From Pyropia yezoensis (lineage: Eukaryota > Rhodophyta > Bangiophyceae > Bangiales > Bangiaceae): a stretch of DNA of 64,000 bases. This document shows positions 21,582 to 32,242 of the stretch, piece by piece. Made by a program: the position numbers and the translations under genes. The stretch is taken from contig CM020620.1 in NCBI GenBank assembly GCA_009829735.1, forward strand, positions 5,784,593 through 5,848,592, read 5' to 3'. The notes under the pieces were generated by a model. It saw nothing but the letters and a program-made list of their open reading frames with translations. It searched no databases and was not told the DNA's origin. Position 1 is the stretch's first letter, and every line of letters starts with the position of its first letter.

Positions 21582-24340
21582 GGGGATAGGCGTAGCTTAG
21601 AAGTCTTCTTCCTCTGGGACAACCGGTTCCTTGCACAGGAGACACAAGCCTCAAGGTGCTTATGGACGTCACTGGCCATGGTTTCCCAGTAGTTGTGTCG
21701 TCGCATCGAGGCATACATCCGGTTGATGCCAGGATGTCCGGCCTGGGGAGACGAGTGCTCCAGGCGGAGGATGTCAGCTCGTGGACTCCGGGGTACGTAG
21801 ACTGGCGTTGCCCAATCGAAGGGTGACACCCGTATCAGGAGTCCATCGATAGACTCGGAGAAGCGACTATTCCGGTTCAGGTCCTTTTGGTGGCGAAGCT
21901 CCAAGCATTGAGGATCCGTCAGTTGTGCCTCCTGCATCCGGTGAATGGTGACCGGTTGATGAGCTTCAGGTGTCTCATATAGGGGAGCATGCCAGCCACG
22001 TCCGACTTTCGGGAGGATGAAACAAGGTGTTTCCTCCGGGATAGGGCCAGTGTCGGCTGTAAAAGTCTCCAACCGGGACATAGTGTCGGCGCAGTGGAGC
22101 TCCCTCCCTGCTCTGGTGCACACCTTGTACTCGAATTCTGAAAGGCGTAGGCGCCACCGGGCGACTCTTCCTTGGCTGCTGTCCATGCATAGCAGCCACC
22201 TTACGCTGGCGTGATCCGTCCGGATGAGGAACTCTTGTCCTTCAAGATATAGGCGTAACAGGAAGCAAGCCCAGACGACCGCCAAGCATTCGCGCCCCGT
22301 CGTGGAATAGTTCTTCTCGGCTGGAGTCAGGACGCGACTGTAGTAGCCTATCGGGAGGAAGTGCCCACCAGGTTGCTGCTGGAGTAGTGAGCACCCCACC
22401 TGGACACCACAGGCATCAGTCTCCAGGACTTACTGGCCCTCCCGCTTGGGTAACGCCAGTACTGGAGTTGTGTTCAGGCGCTTCTTGAGCTCTTCGAAGG
22501 CAGCGGTCTGCTTCTCGTCGAACACCGGGAGTTATGCGGGGAGCTTCTCATTGGTGAGCTTGGTCAATGGCCGGGCAATCAGGGCATAGTCCCGTACGAA
22601 CCGGCGGTAGACGTTGCACATACCCACAAAGCTCTTGAGTTCCGTATGGGTCTTAGGTTGCCGTGCATGCCGGAGGGCCTTGATGTTTTTCTCGTTGACT
22701 CAGAGCTCCCCCGGACTCAGCACGTGCCCCAGGTACTCCACTTCAGTCTCAAACAGGTGGCACTTCTCGGCATTCAGGGTAACTCCAGCCTTGGACAGGA
22801 GAGCCAGGACCTCTCGAAGGTGCTCTAGGTGTTCCGCCGGGGTCTTGGAGAAAACGATAATATCGTCTAGGTAGACCAAACATGCTCTCCACCTTAGCCC
22901 CGACAGGATGATGTCGATGGCTCTCTGGAAAGTCGCCGGAGCATTGGTGAGACCAAACGGAAGACACTTGCACCGGAATAGTCCCAGGTGGCACGTGAAG
23001 GTGGTCTTGTCTTTGTCCCCGTGAGCCAGAGGGATCTGCCAGTAACCGGCTTTACAATCCAGCGTTGAGAAGAGGGTGGCATCACCAAGAAAGTCGATGC
23101 AATCGTCCATCCGGGGTATCGGGTATACATCCTTCACTGTCATCTCGTTCAGGCGCCTGTAGTCAACGAAGAAACGGGAGTGACCGCCAGGTTTGGGGAC
23201 GACTACCACCGGGAAGGCCCACTCGCCATCAGACGGCTCGATAACATCCATCTTGAGCATCTTGTTAACCTGCTTCTCAACCTCATCCCGGCGATGAGGT
23301 CCAGCCCGGTATGGTTGCAGGTGCACTGGTTTGGCATCTGGCTTGAGTTTAGTCCGGTGTAGGGTGGCGTCCATCTTGCCCAGCTCTCCAAACCATAGGT
23401 GCCGATATTCCTGGAGATGCTTCTCCAGTGCCTCCTTCAAGTCGGGGGGAACATTTTCTTGGTTGACCTTCGGCATCCCGGGTGGTGCTTGATCGGGCTT
23501 CGGGGTGACGCTGCCAGCCTGCTCTTGTTCTGGAGGTACGTCTAAGGCCGTTAGGTTGGATGCCAGTTCTTGTTGCAGGTTCAAGAGGTCCTCCTTGCTC
23601 ATGGGACGGGCAGACCCCCGGTAAGGCTCTGCTGTTCCAACTCGAGTGCCCTTGGCGAGGGTTATCGGCTTCCGGCTCACGTTGACGATTAGCACCGAGA
23701 ATGGGGTGTGCCTTTCCACCTTCTTGTGATATCCGTGGGCCAAGTATAACCGGTGTTGCGCCAGAAATTCCTTACGTCCGTAGATCAGGCATTGACCCGT
23801 TGTCCGGGTGGTTACTTGAACCTTGGTCTCCGAATGAGGAGGCAGGAGCACCGGTTTGAAGAGAGTCAAGGTAGAGGGCGGGATGCGTTCCTTCTTGTTC
23901 TTGACTACACGAACCTTGGCGTCCAGATGCTCCAGCACCGGTGACACAAACCCATGGTTGAGCTGCACCTTTCCTTCTCCGGGCAGAATACTCTTGACAT
24001 GCTGCTTCTGGAGGTCCCAGCCTAGGATGAGAGGGACTGATAGAATCTTGACTACTATAAAGGGAAAAAGCATTGGTTCATTGTTGACATAGACGGCGAC
24101 AGGAAGGCGGCCAAGCGGTAGTAGGGTTTGACCCGAAGCGTCTACCATATGGGTCCTGGTAGGCGCTCTCCAGGCATGTCGACGCCAGCCTGGAGGTAGC
24201 AGGTTCTCAGTGATGACGCTTGGTCCGGCTCCCGTGTCAACCACCGGAGTAACAGCTTGGGGGAGGCTATCCCCCACACGCATATGAGCATTGATCTTGA
24301 GGTTTTCCTTACGCAGGACAAGCAAAGTCCCCTTGAACAA
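21582..24340 (-). pseudogene. pol: Pol of the inner gypsy element, truncated in integrase
   Basis: Protease: VDTGAGPS near 24235. Reverse transcriptase: DYRRLNE near 23150, FSTLDCKAGYWQIP near 23060-23020, and the catalytic YLDD near 22867-22878. RNase H: from about 22420 down to 22060, ending near the ADTMSR motif. Integrase zinc finger: H...H...CVSCARNR, ending near 21620. The frame has stops at 22700-22702 (TGA) and two TAAs near 22533 and 22427. Sequence ends at 21582, where the inverted LTR begins, so the catalytic integrase core and any chromodomain are missing. The element could not integrate by itself in this form. Confidence 0.85.
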
Positions 24341-24468
24341 ACAGGGTGTCCAGGCGGCTACGAGTTGAGCAGGTGTCTGCGGTCCTTTCTCCCGGCACGC
24401 AGGGGGAGAACGGGTAGAAGTACCCTGCCGTCTGAGATTCGGGAAGACACTTGGGGAGAGCGCCTGCT

Positions 24469-26228
24469 TTACTCGTTTCCCGGGTCCGAGGATTCCTTAG
24501 AGGTTTCGGTCTCCAGGTCAAAGTCCGTTGGAGCTTCCCTTGCCAGAGCCTCCGTGATGCTCTGCAAGGTTGCCACCCGGATTGCGTGTACCTGTGCCTT
24601 GTCCATCTTGGAGGGTGCTCGCCGGTCAGCCCAGTTGACTGCCTTCGCAAACACCAGTCCTTGACGCTTGAGCTTCTCCTGGAGGTCCTTGGGAATGGTC
24701 GGGCACTGGTAGGACATGTGGTTCTCCTTCTGGCACAGCCAACAAGACCGGAATCGCTGGTTCTTGACCTGCTTGGGGGTGACTACGGAAGGTTGCTCCT
24801 TAGGAACGAAGCCGTCCCACTTGTCTCCTGTCCCCACGGGTGAGGCCTCGCCAACTGCGAGTACCGGTACAGGGCTATCACCTCCCTTATACTTCTCGGG
24901 TCCGGGACGAACTCGCGACAACGGCGTGGGAGTTGATACCATGGGAGCTTGGAGGGCCTTAGCTTACCGGTACTTGCCTTGGGTGTTGGCCATCAACAGC
25001 TGGAAGGTATGTTCTTGATGTTCCTGGTTGTAGTTCTTAGCGTCCACTTGAAGGTATTCAGGAAGCCCTTCCGAGAAGATCATCTTGAGCCTGTCCTCAG
25101 GGTAAACGTTGCCACAAGCCTCGCTCATCTCCCGGACACGGCGGGCAAAGGCCTCTGGAGTCTCTTTTCGTTCCATGGTTGCCCGGTTCAACCTGCCCAC
25201 TGCCTTGCGCAGGGAGTCCGCGTCAGCTTAGTTGGACAGGAGCCAGTTGACCGCTTCCGGATAGCTCCCAACGGTACGCCCGACAAAGTGTCCGGCAGAA
25301 TCTGGTAGAACCTGTGCGAACTGCTGTTCCGCTTCTCCGGTCATGAAGTTAACTAGGAGGTAGGGCGCCTTGCCCTCGGACACATCGTTGTCGTTGCATG
25401 CCTTGACAAACCGGCGCAGGAAGGCAAAGATAAGCGCCGGTTTCTTCCCGGAAAACTTAGGATGTCCCCCGAAGCTCGGCTGCATTCGCCGGTTCAGGAT
25501 GCCATCTTCTTGGCCATCTTCCGAGTGTAACCTTGGTCTTGGTTCTCCAGCCGGTAGTTACCCCCGTACGTGACCTTGTTCAGGGTGGCATCCCCCACTT
25601 GGTGGGCAGCGAAGTCAAACTCGACTAGCCTGCGCCGGGTGGGACCAGGAGATGCGTCCCATTCATATCCCTCCTCAGAGCTGGAGGAACTAGTCTCGCT
25701 GGTGCTAGAGCGACGACGACGACGCCGACGCCTCCGGCTGCTCCGGTTACCGGTCTTGGAGCTCCCCGCCCCATAGGACGCATGGGGAGGAAAAGCTTGT
25801 CCGGTCCCAGGAGTCGAGGTCTCAGGGTGACCCGTAGAACCGATTGCAGCGGTGCCCCTGGCACTGCTAGCGCCCACAGGAAGAGGTGTATACACCCAGC
25901 TGCCATGTGTGGGTCCAGGAGTAAACACACCAGGGGCTATCCCTGGAGGTTGAGGAGTAGAACCGACAGGAGGGAGACGTCTGCTGCGAGCGGACTCAAA
26001 CGCCGTTGACCCCGGGGTGGCTCCCACAGGAGGAACAGCCGGAGAAACGGGAGCAGGAGGTACTTGGCCGCCTGTAGACTCCAGTCCGCTACCGGGTGTC
26101 ACGTCCAGGTCTGCTTTACCCGTAGGGAGAACGCCGGGTTGGGCACCGTCCCCCGCGGTGACCAGGGATGCGTCAAGGGACGCGGGGTCTACCCCTCCGG
26201 GCACCGTCGTGCCAGGGAGGGTAGCCAT
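24469..26228 (-). pseudogene. gag: Gag of the inner gypsy element, broken
   Basis: The ATG at 26228 (MATLPGTTVPGG) follows the 5' LTR and leader. A Pro/Gly-rich N-terminus leads to an Arg10/Ser-rich block (about 25690-25740). A frame change near 25490-25495 is followed by the capsid-like part (25485-25228), then TAA stops near 25226 and 24964, and a CCHC zinc knuckle, CWLCQKENHMSYQC, near 24725-24765. The tail ends GNE followed by TAA at 24469-24471. It is recognisable as gypsy Gag by the helical capsid region and zinc knuckle but not translatable as one protein. Confidence 0.75.
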
Positions 26229-26402
26229 ATTGGTCTCTTGACAGCCACAGTCCAGTTGCCTGCGTGTCCAAAGATCGCAAGACCACAAGAGAGGGGTTGG
26301 AGAGCCAGGAATGGGATTCCCGTGAACGGGTGCAAATAATTCCCAAACCACAGAAAAAGACAGAACAGGAACAACCCAACCGCTGCTTCCAAATGTCTCT
26401 TC

Positions 26403-26420
26403 TCAAACACTCCAATCCCA
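26403..26420 (-). other. Putative primer binding site of the inner element
   Basis: Directly after the CA end of the 5' LTR (26421) the minus strand reads TGGGATTGGAGTG. It starts with TGG, the complement of a tRNA CCA end, at the expected position. The priming tRNA was not identified. Confidence 0.5.
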
Positions 26421-27008
26421 TGCTGCTCCACCCAATATGTGGTATGAAACTCGATCCTCTCAGACACGTGTCAATATCCCTCGGAGGAAAGGGACAGGTA
26501 ACACAGAAAGGGGAACTACGAGAGTGGTACGCCTGTTGCCTCACGTGCCTGCTCGCAAAGCAAACAGATACGCACGGTAGTGCACACGGGGAAGAGGAAA
26601 TCAAACGCGCAGTTGTCTTTTTCGTGAGGGCGCGGGCCAAGGGCGCCTCGCTGTCCCTCTTAACGTGCATCTGGGGGAGCCTCGGCACGTTGGCCAGGTA
26701 GCCGCCCCATACCCCCCAGTGGCCCCGACCGGAGTCTAGCCTCGTCAGGTCGGGGGCCACTATCACTACTCATTCTATTCCCACTCACTAATTTCACACT
26801 CAAATTCTCTCAAATCAAGTCCCTCACAAGTATGAAAAAACCCATCAGAAATCCCTCTCTCACGTGTGGGTAGCGTAGTCCACCGCATCCCAGTGCCGGG
26901 CACGGGCCACGGCCGCCAACCATCACCACACGGCGGGCGTGTTCTGGCACCTGGTGCCCTCTGGTTGCAGTCCCGGGTCGGCGCCAAGTCGGGGCCAGGG
27001 ATGCTACA
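26421..27008 (-). repeat. 5' LTR of the inner gypsy element (588 bp)
   Basis: On the minus strand it starts TGTAGCATCCC at 27008 and ends GGAGCAGCA at 26421. Compared with the left-end copy it contains an extra ~270 bp, including an A/T-richer part (about 26760-26860). It is followed by the putative primer binding site and the gag leader. Confidence 0.85.
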
Positions 27009-27013
27009 CAGGG
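27009..27013. repeat. Target site duplication CAGGG, right copy
   Basis: It matches 21258-21262. Outer-element coding sequence resumes directly after it. Confidence 0.85.
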
Positions 27014-27452
27014 TAACTGAGTGCTGGCATACTCACGTACCTCAACTGGGGGTAAGTTGGTGTTCCAGACGAAGGGGCCATATCAGGTCCTTCGTACGGA
27101 TGGACGGCGGTTTACCATCGATAGTGACGATGGGGTCCGCACAGTAAACAGACAGGACGTCGTAAAAGTTGCACCACCTCCTGCAGGCGACCAGGCTTGG
27201 GCGCGTGCGCTGAGAGCGTGGCGCCTGCCTTTGCTGCCTGCGACCAAACAGGGCCCGCAGGAATACTTGTTCGATAACTTCATCGACCACGGGTGGGATG
27301 AGGACACTAACCGCCTCATGTTGAGGGTGCGTTGGTTCGGATATCAGGCCAAAGATGATACGTGGGAGGACGTGGAGGATCGTCCCGCTGGGAAGGTCCG
27401 GGCGTACTGCGCCCGGAATGATATCGACCCTAACTGCCCTCCCTCAACGTGA
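27014..27452 (+). pseudogene. pol: Pol 3' part of the outer gypsy element: integrase tail and chromodomain
   Basis: It continues the frame interrupted at 21257, with one TGA two codons in. It encodes the integrase C-terminal GPY/F-like region (KGPYQVLRTDG near 27075), then a linker and a chromodomain (EYLFDNFIDHG, MLRVRWFGY, TWEDVED) at about 27260-27430, ending at TGA 27450-27452. The chromodomain classifies the outer element as a chromovirus; in the family it targets integration to modified chromatin. A purine-rich GTGAGGGGAGG at 27448-27460 is a possible polypurine tract. Confidence 0.8.
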
Positions 27453-27563
27453 GGGGAGGCCAAGTGATGGTGCCAAGAGAGTGCTTCAAGTCGAAGTGGT
27501 ACGCAGAGTGGCTTTTAACTACAGCCCTAACCCACACACTCTCACAACAAAGGCAGCTGCCCA

Positions 27564-29639
27564 CTAGGCACGCATGCTAGACTCTCCAACACCACGGCCC
27601 TGGCCCTCACGTGGAGGCGAGCGTCGAGACCCACGCCAAAAACGTTCCCCACCCGTCGGCGGGGGCGGTGGCTCCAAGTCGGAACCGTCGCGCCCCTCAC
27701 GGTCGCGCAAGTGGCGACGACCGCGGCTACTCTTCTGCTTGGTATTTCGCGCAAGTTGGCGACGCAGACGCCGGACAGACTCCGTCTCCGACGGGGTAGA
27801 GGACTCCGAGACGGAATAAGACAACTCGTCTTCCGACACGGAAGGAGACCACCGCGAGTGACGGCGACGACGGCGAGGAGGCGAGTATGCCCGGCTTGCC
27901 CGACGCTTGCCGCGCCCAAGTGGGGCCGGCTGGGGCGCAATCGACCCAATACGAGCCAACTCGGTCGTCATGAACCCCGCTACGGACTCGCAACTCGCGG
28001 TCGCCACAACAGTACGAACGCGCTCCTCAACTTGAGGAGTCTCGGAAACTTGGATTACTGCAGCCGACGCGGCCACCCAAGAAATGGTACGCACCAACGT
28101 GGTGATCGTCATCTCGAAGGTCAAGGGCGTGGCCGGCAGTACCAACTTGGGGTAGACCGTGAGTAGGGTGGCCCCCAAGTTGGGGGACATCGGGGTGGAT
28201 GTCTCAACAGTAACGCTTATCGGAATGTCCCCATGCGGCTAGAATGGGACGGAAGGAAGCGGACGGGCTCGCCGAGTAGGCGGAGCCCGAGAGTAACTGC
28301 GACCCCTACTCGGGGCCGCCGCAGTGGGTTGAGTCACGTAGTCATCGTGGGAGGGCACGGGCACCACGATTGCCTTGTCCGGGGGAGGCGCATTGTGGCG
28401 TTCCACCCCCGGGGCATACGGGTAGTCCCCGATGCCCAGCCCCTCCTTGAGTACCACACGGCCTTCGCAAAGATCACGACCGACCCAGACGAACTGGCGA
28501 AGTGCTCCGTCATCCTTGGGCCCGCGGGAGGATCGGCGCAACTTGTGCTCGATGCTCTCCCACTCGATGAGCTTGTGGAGACGCAGCATCTCCTCGAGTA
28601 GAGTGAGCTGGCCCGATGAGCATCCCTCAGCAACTAGCTGAGGGGTGAGCTGCTCCAAATCTTGGATAAGCCGGGGAGAAAGATGCCAGAGCATCCCCCG
28701 CAGCTGGACACAAGACACCCAGGTTGACATGACCTCAAGGAGCCACTGGGTTGCCAATATGGCGAACACCAGGTGGTCCGGGCTAGCCGTCAACATGACG
28801 GAGCCGAAGTGGTCGATCAACCGTGGCAGCAACGCCGGGAACCCGTAGGGGACCCCGACTTGAGGCCACCACTCGGGCTTCTTGGGATAGTACTGTTTCT
28901 TGCTAGCAGATGACTGCTGTGGAAACTCGAGTTGAGCCGAGGTCACCAAGTAGGGACCTCGCCGATAGTCCTTCTCCATCCGCACATCAAAGTGATGAGT
29001 GTGCGGATCGACGTCGCGAAGGTACGGGGGGCGAGTTGCCACCGCGTCCCAAGTGAAGGTTGGCACGTCGCCAGTGCCCGCGATAGTGCCCCCGCGGTCC
29101 ACCATGGTCTTGGCCTGCTGCACGTCTTCGACCTCGTCCTCATCCAGGAAGGCAAACTGGTCCGTCCTGAAGTCGGGAGGAAACCCGATCCTACGGGGGA
29201 ACGTCTACCGTAGGCGGTCCCATACGCGACTCATCGCTGTGCCAAGTCGGCCACAGCGGACAACCGTCAACCCCTCCTCATACAGGGGCCAAGCGGGGTA
29301 AAACTACCGCCCCAAGGCCTCCCGTGGAACAACGCGGCCCACCTCGGCGGGAGATCCCGCCGCCAACCCAAAGCCGGGTGACGCGGGCATCCCATCCCCC
29401 GGAGCGACCGCGGAGCCCCCGCCGGAAGTCCCGGCGGGCGCTGCATCGTAGGACGTATCCTCCATCCGTTCGTCCAAGGAGTCAGTCGCCACCCCCGGGG
29501 TCACCATGGCTCTCCCCGAGTTAGGGAGAGACGACCTGGTTGCAGTTGCAGGAGACCCACCTCGAGTTGAGGGGGGATCGGATCGCGGGTAGATGGGTGG
29601 CCCCTCCAGCGTGGGGAAGTGCCGCCGACGGGCTGGCAC
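27564..29639 (-). pseudogene. Gag-like ORF of a third retroelement, three in-frame TAG stops
   Basis: Three open segments lie in one continuous minus-strand frame separated by TAG at 29304-29306, near 29203-29205, and at 28239-28241. Read through, they form about 690 codons: an acidic/Pro-rich start, a globular segment rich in Trp and aromatics (about 29200-28450; PEWWPQVGVPYGFPAL), then an Arg/Ser-rich, SR-like tail (PPRRRRRHSRWSP) with a second basic block. No zinc knuckle or polymerase is seen. The G+C content and codon style match the neighbouring gypsy elements rather than the host genes. A retroelement Gag is the best guess; a degraded host gene cannot be excluded. Confidence 0.45.
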
Positions 29640-30423
29640 GAGCAGCCGGACGCGTTACACAGGCCGCCTCGACGTCTTCTCTGACGGTGCTGTCCTCGTC
29701 ACTCTCGGATTCAGCCGCAGCGCCCTCGGTTATCCCCTCCCCACTCGCGCCCCGCTCTTCCATGCCCCCCGCGGGCTCAGTCGTCCCCCCTGAATTCCCG
29801 AAAGCCCTGGGCCCCCCGGACGGCGCCGCCTCCACCGACGCCTCCGCCTCCCCCGACGCCCCTGCTCCCGCCGCCCCCGCTCCCGCCCCACCCACACCCG
29901 CCCCTCTCGTGCCTGCCTCTCCCGCGAGCGACCCCCCAGCCGCTCCGTCAGAATTGAATAGGTCAACGGATTCACGGACCGTGTCCTTATTAGAAACGGG
30001 GCAATCCTCGAACACGCTTTTGGCCATGCGAAAAAGGACAGCGCCACCAAACTTAGCGATGGCTTCCTCCTTCTCGGCCGTGCTGGCCCCCGACCCCGAA
30101 GCTTCCTTCAAAGCCACCCCGTAGTTAGTTCGCAGGTTCTTGAGCTTCTTGTCTCGTGCCTTCGCGTCTCGCGTGGCAGCGTACGCCTTTTCGCTTGTAT
30201 GCACGTGGGAGACAAATGCCGCCACCAACTGCTTGCCTGTCCGCCGGGTCTTGCGCCCTGTACGACGACCACGGAACTCAGTCCAGTGGTCCCACGCCGC
30301 TGCAAGCAGCGCCATGCGCTCGCTGGGGGTGAAATTCTTCGCCCGGGGTGTGGTGGACTTGCCCGCTACCGACTGCTTGTGCCCGCGCGGCTTGGTCACC
30401 GACGGGGAACGAGGGCTCGTCAT
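29521..30423 (-). CDS. Myb/SANT-like (trihelix-type) hypothetical protein
   Basis: About 300 aa from the ATG at 30423; the frame is open a little upstream but only from a TTG. A basic N-terminus precedes a helical segment (FTPSERMALLAAAWDHWTEF, then K/R-rich helices to NLRTNYGVALKEASG) that resembles Myb/SANT-like DNA-binding domains such as those in trihelix proteins or the Myb-like proteins of Harbinger transposons. A Gly/Ala/Glu-rich low-complexity region follows. The last 40 codons overlap, in another frame, the start of the gag-like ORF, so the C-terminus may be artificial. It could be a host transcription factor or a mobile-element accessory protein. Confidence 0.45.
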   Translation of the reverse strand: MTSPRSPSVTKPRGHKQSVAGKSTTPRAKNFTPSERMALLAAAWDHWTEFRGRRTGRKTRRTGKQLVAAFVSHVHTSEKAYAATRDAKARDKKLKNLRTNYGVALKEASGSGASTAEKEEAIAKFGGAVLFRMAKSVFEDCPVSNKDTVRESVDLFNSDGAAGGSLAGEAGTRGAGVGGAGAGAAGAGASGEAEASVEAAPSGGPRAFGNSGGTTEPAGGMEERGASGEGITEGAAAESESDEDSTVREDVEAACVTRPAARASPSAALPHAGGATHLPAIRSPLNSRWVSCNCNQVVSP

Positions 30424-31417
30424 CGTAGGGAGGGGAAATAGCAACTGTAAACAGAAACTGGGTTGGGAGACAGGCGCGAAAGATGTGGACGCAATGCGAA
30501 TGGGTGAGGGTCGATGAGGAGCCCGTGTGGCACGCAGGCAAGCGGAGGCAAGGTGAGCATGGGAGAGGGAGAAACAGCGACGAGTCGCCTGAGCTTCAAA
30601 ATGTCAGCGGGGCTCAGACGGGCCGTGGCAGCCCGTCTACAGCGCGCATGCCCATGGAGCAACGCGCGCGCGCCCTGTCCAAAAAAGGCGGCCGCTGGCC
30701 ATCACGAAAGGGCGGACGCACAGCTGGTCACATCCTCCCTTTCCAAGTGTTTGTCAGTCCTGTGTTAAATATCCAAGAACTTATTTCCCAGGAGTGTCTT
30801 AGATCCTGAGACCTGACTTAAGCTGGCAAAAAACTGTGAATCGTCCTCTGTTCTGTGTGCCTCCGTTGGGCCGTCAAGGGGGATTTAGGATTGGAATCGT
30901 GAATACTGTAGCCCTCTGGCGAGCAGCCAACGGCGACCTCGTCACACACCCGTTTTTTCTCGACCGTGGAACCCTGGCGCGTCGTCACGCGCCAAGCTGT
31001 GGGCAGCCGCTCGGGGTTCTCCCACCGTGCATCGTGCACACCGTGTGCGCATGTGAGGTGATGTGGGGGCGACTGTACGCACATCGGGTCTGGATAGGTG
31101 CATACAGCGAGGCCAGGCTTCGGTGCCAGCGCGGCCGTTTTGCCGCCACGGCATTACTGCGAGGAGTGCCCATTGTTGCGGCTGTGGACTTCAGGGGACC
31201 CCCGCGCCCGGTCGTTGACGAGACGGGCGCCATTGGTCCCTCTGGCGTCCGCACCTCTTTTGATCAGCAAACCGCTCTCGACCCGCCCCCCGGATTCCCC
31301 TCGCCTGTTTGTTTCCCCTCACCGCACGTACGACCGTGAGCTGTCCCTGCTTTGTCTGTCCCGCCCCGCTTGCTCCCCCTACGCCCTTTCCCCCCCTCTC
31401 CCGTTGCCGCGCTTGTC
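30424..31417. other. Intergenic region, no gene seen
   Basis: This separates the Myb-like ORF (-) from the SPFH gene (+) and should hold both promoters. The 60 bp before the SPFH ATG are pyrimidine-rich. No TATA box is obvious. Confidence 0.4.
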
Positions 31418-32242
31418 ATGGACGTTGCCGCAAGTGCCCCCAATGTTCGCACGATGGAGCCCACCGCGGGGGCGCCCTCTCCCGTGGACAAGGAGGACAA
31501 TTCAATGTGCAGCTCATACGGAATGGACTTCATCATCCCACTTACGAGCTGTTTTGTGGTGTCAGAGCGGGAAGCGGTGGTCAACCTGTTCTGTGGCCAC
31601 TACTACGGCACCATCACGTCGCCGGGCTTTTATTTTCGCAACTGGGTGTGCGTTGAGGGTCGCCGCATCTCCACGGCCATCCAGTCGCTCGACATTGCCA
31701 ACGTGAAAACGGCAGATGCGAATGGCAACCCGCTCCTTGTGAGCGGTATCGTTTCGTGGGCGGTCGTTGACGCACGGCGGGCGGCGCTTGACGTGGCAGA
31801 GCCGCGGCGGTTTGTGGCCGACCAGGCGCCGGCGGTGCTGAAGCGGGTCGTCGCCCAGTACCCGTACGAGGCGGAGTCGGTTCCGGGCGCGGAGGAGGTG
31901 CCGACGCTCCGCACAGAGACGGAGGTTGTCGCCTCCCGTATGATGAATCTGCTGCAGGAGCGGGTGGACGTTGCGGGCGTGCGCATCCTGTCCTTCCAGC
32001 TCAACGAGCTCTCTTATGCTCCCGAGATTGCACAGGCCATGCTGAAGAGGCAACAAGCCGACGCGCTCGTCGCGGCTCGCGCCAAGATTGTGGCTGGCGC
32101 GGTGGGGATTGCGCGCGACGCCGCTGCGAGTGACTGCCTGGGCGCTATGACGGACCAGGAGCGCGCGCGGACTGTGCGGGACCTGCTTATCGTGCTGGTC
32201 GGCGAACGCGAAGCGATGCCCACAGTCACCGTCGGCGGCTGA
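31418..32242 (+). CDS. SPFH/Band 7 domain protein
   Basis: A single exon of 274 aa, ATG 31418 to TGA 32242. The region from about residue 35 to 240 is a Band 7/SPFH domain: PGFYFRNWVCVEGRRIST, then SLDIANVKTADANGNPLLVSG, a QAPAVLKRVVAQYPYE segment, and an alpha-helical ...AQAMLKRQQADALVAARAKIV part typical of slipin/prohibitin-like proteins. Family members oligomerise on membranes and scaffold lipid microdomains or proteases. No N-terminal signal or transmembrane helix is obvious; CSSYGMDFIIPLTSCF may be membrane-associated. The upstream in-frame extension starts from a non-ATG codon and is Pro/Leu-rich, so it was not used. No intron is evident. Confidence 0.85.
   Translation: MDVAASAPNVRTMEPTAGAPSPVDKEDNSMCSSYGMDFIIPLTSCFVVSEREAVVNLFCGHYYGTITSPGFYFRNWVCVEGRRISTAIQSLDIANVKTADANGNPLLVSGIVSWAVVDARRAALDVAEPRRFVADQAPAVLKRVVAQYPYEAESVPGAEEVPTLRTETEVVASRMMNLLQERVDVAGVRILSFQLNELSYAPEIAQAMLKRQQADALVAARAKIVAGAVGIARDAAASDCLGAMTDQERARTVRDLLIVLVGEREAMPTVTVGG

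Larger units (their letters stand above)
21263..27008 (-). mobile_element. Inner Ty3/gypsy element with head-to-head LTRs, truncated
   Basis: The coding order gag, protease, RT, RNase H, integrase zinc finger reads on the minus strand. It is flanked by CAGGG duplications and sits inside the outer element's integrase. The LTR at the right end (26421-27008) is a normal 5' LTR for this orientation. The left end (21263-21581) is an LTR in the opposite orientation, so both outer ends begin TGTAGCATCC inward. The integrase core, the polypurine tract and a normal 3' LTR are absent. At least three stop codons interrupt pol and several interrupt gag. The LTR family and gag differ from the outer element, although both gags end in GNE. 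Confidence 0.85.
15543..27452 (+). mobile_element. Outer Ty3/gypsy chromovirus retrotransposon, interrupted
   Basis: The order is gag (zinc knuckle), protease, reverse transcriptase, RNase H, integrase, then a C-terminal chromodomain, which is the Ty3/gypsy chromovirus layout. The integrase is split by a younger element at 21263-27008. Deleting that insertion and one copy of CAGGG restores one reading frame through ...VREQGN into the chromodomain part. It is defective: in-frame stops at 17073 (TAG), 19736 (TGA), near 20650 (TAG) and just after the insertion (TGA), plus frame changes near 19980 and 20440. Neither LTR is resolved. The gag frame has no early ATG, so the 5' end may be truncated; the coordinates are those of the coding remnant. 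Confidence 0.85.

Noticed and set aside
16614..27450. Shared 14-mer CCCTCAACGTGAGG at about 16617 and 27437
   Set aside because: A 14-base match is expected by chance in 64 kb, and the flanks do not align.
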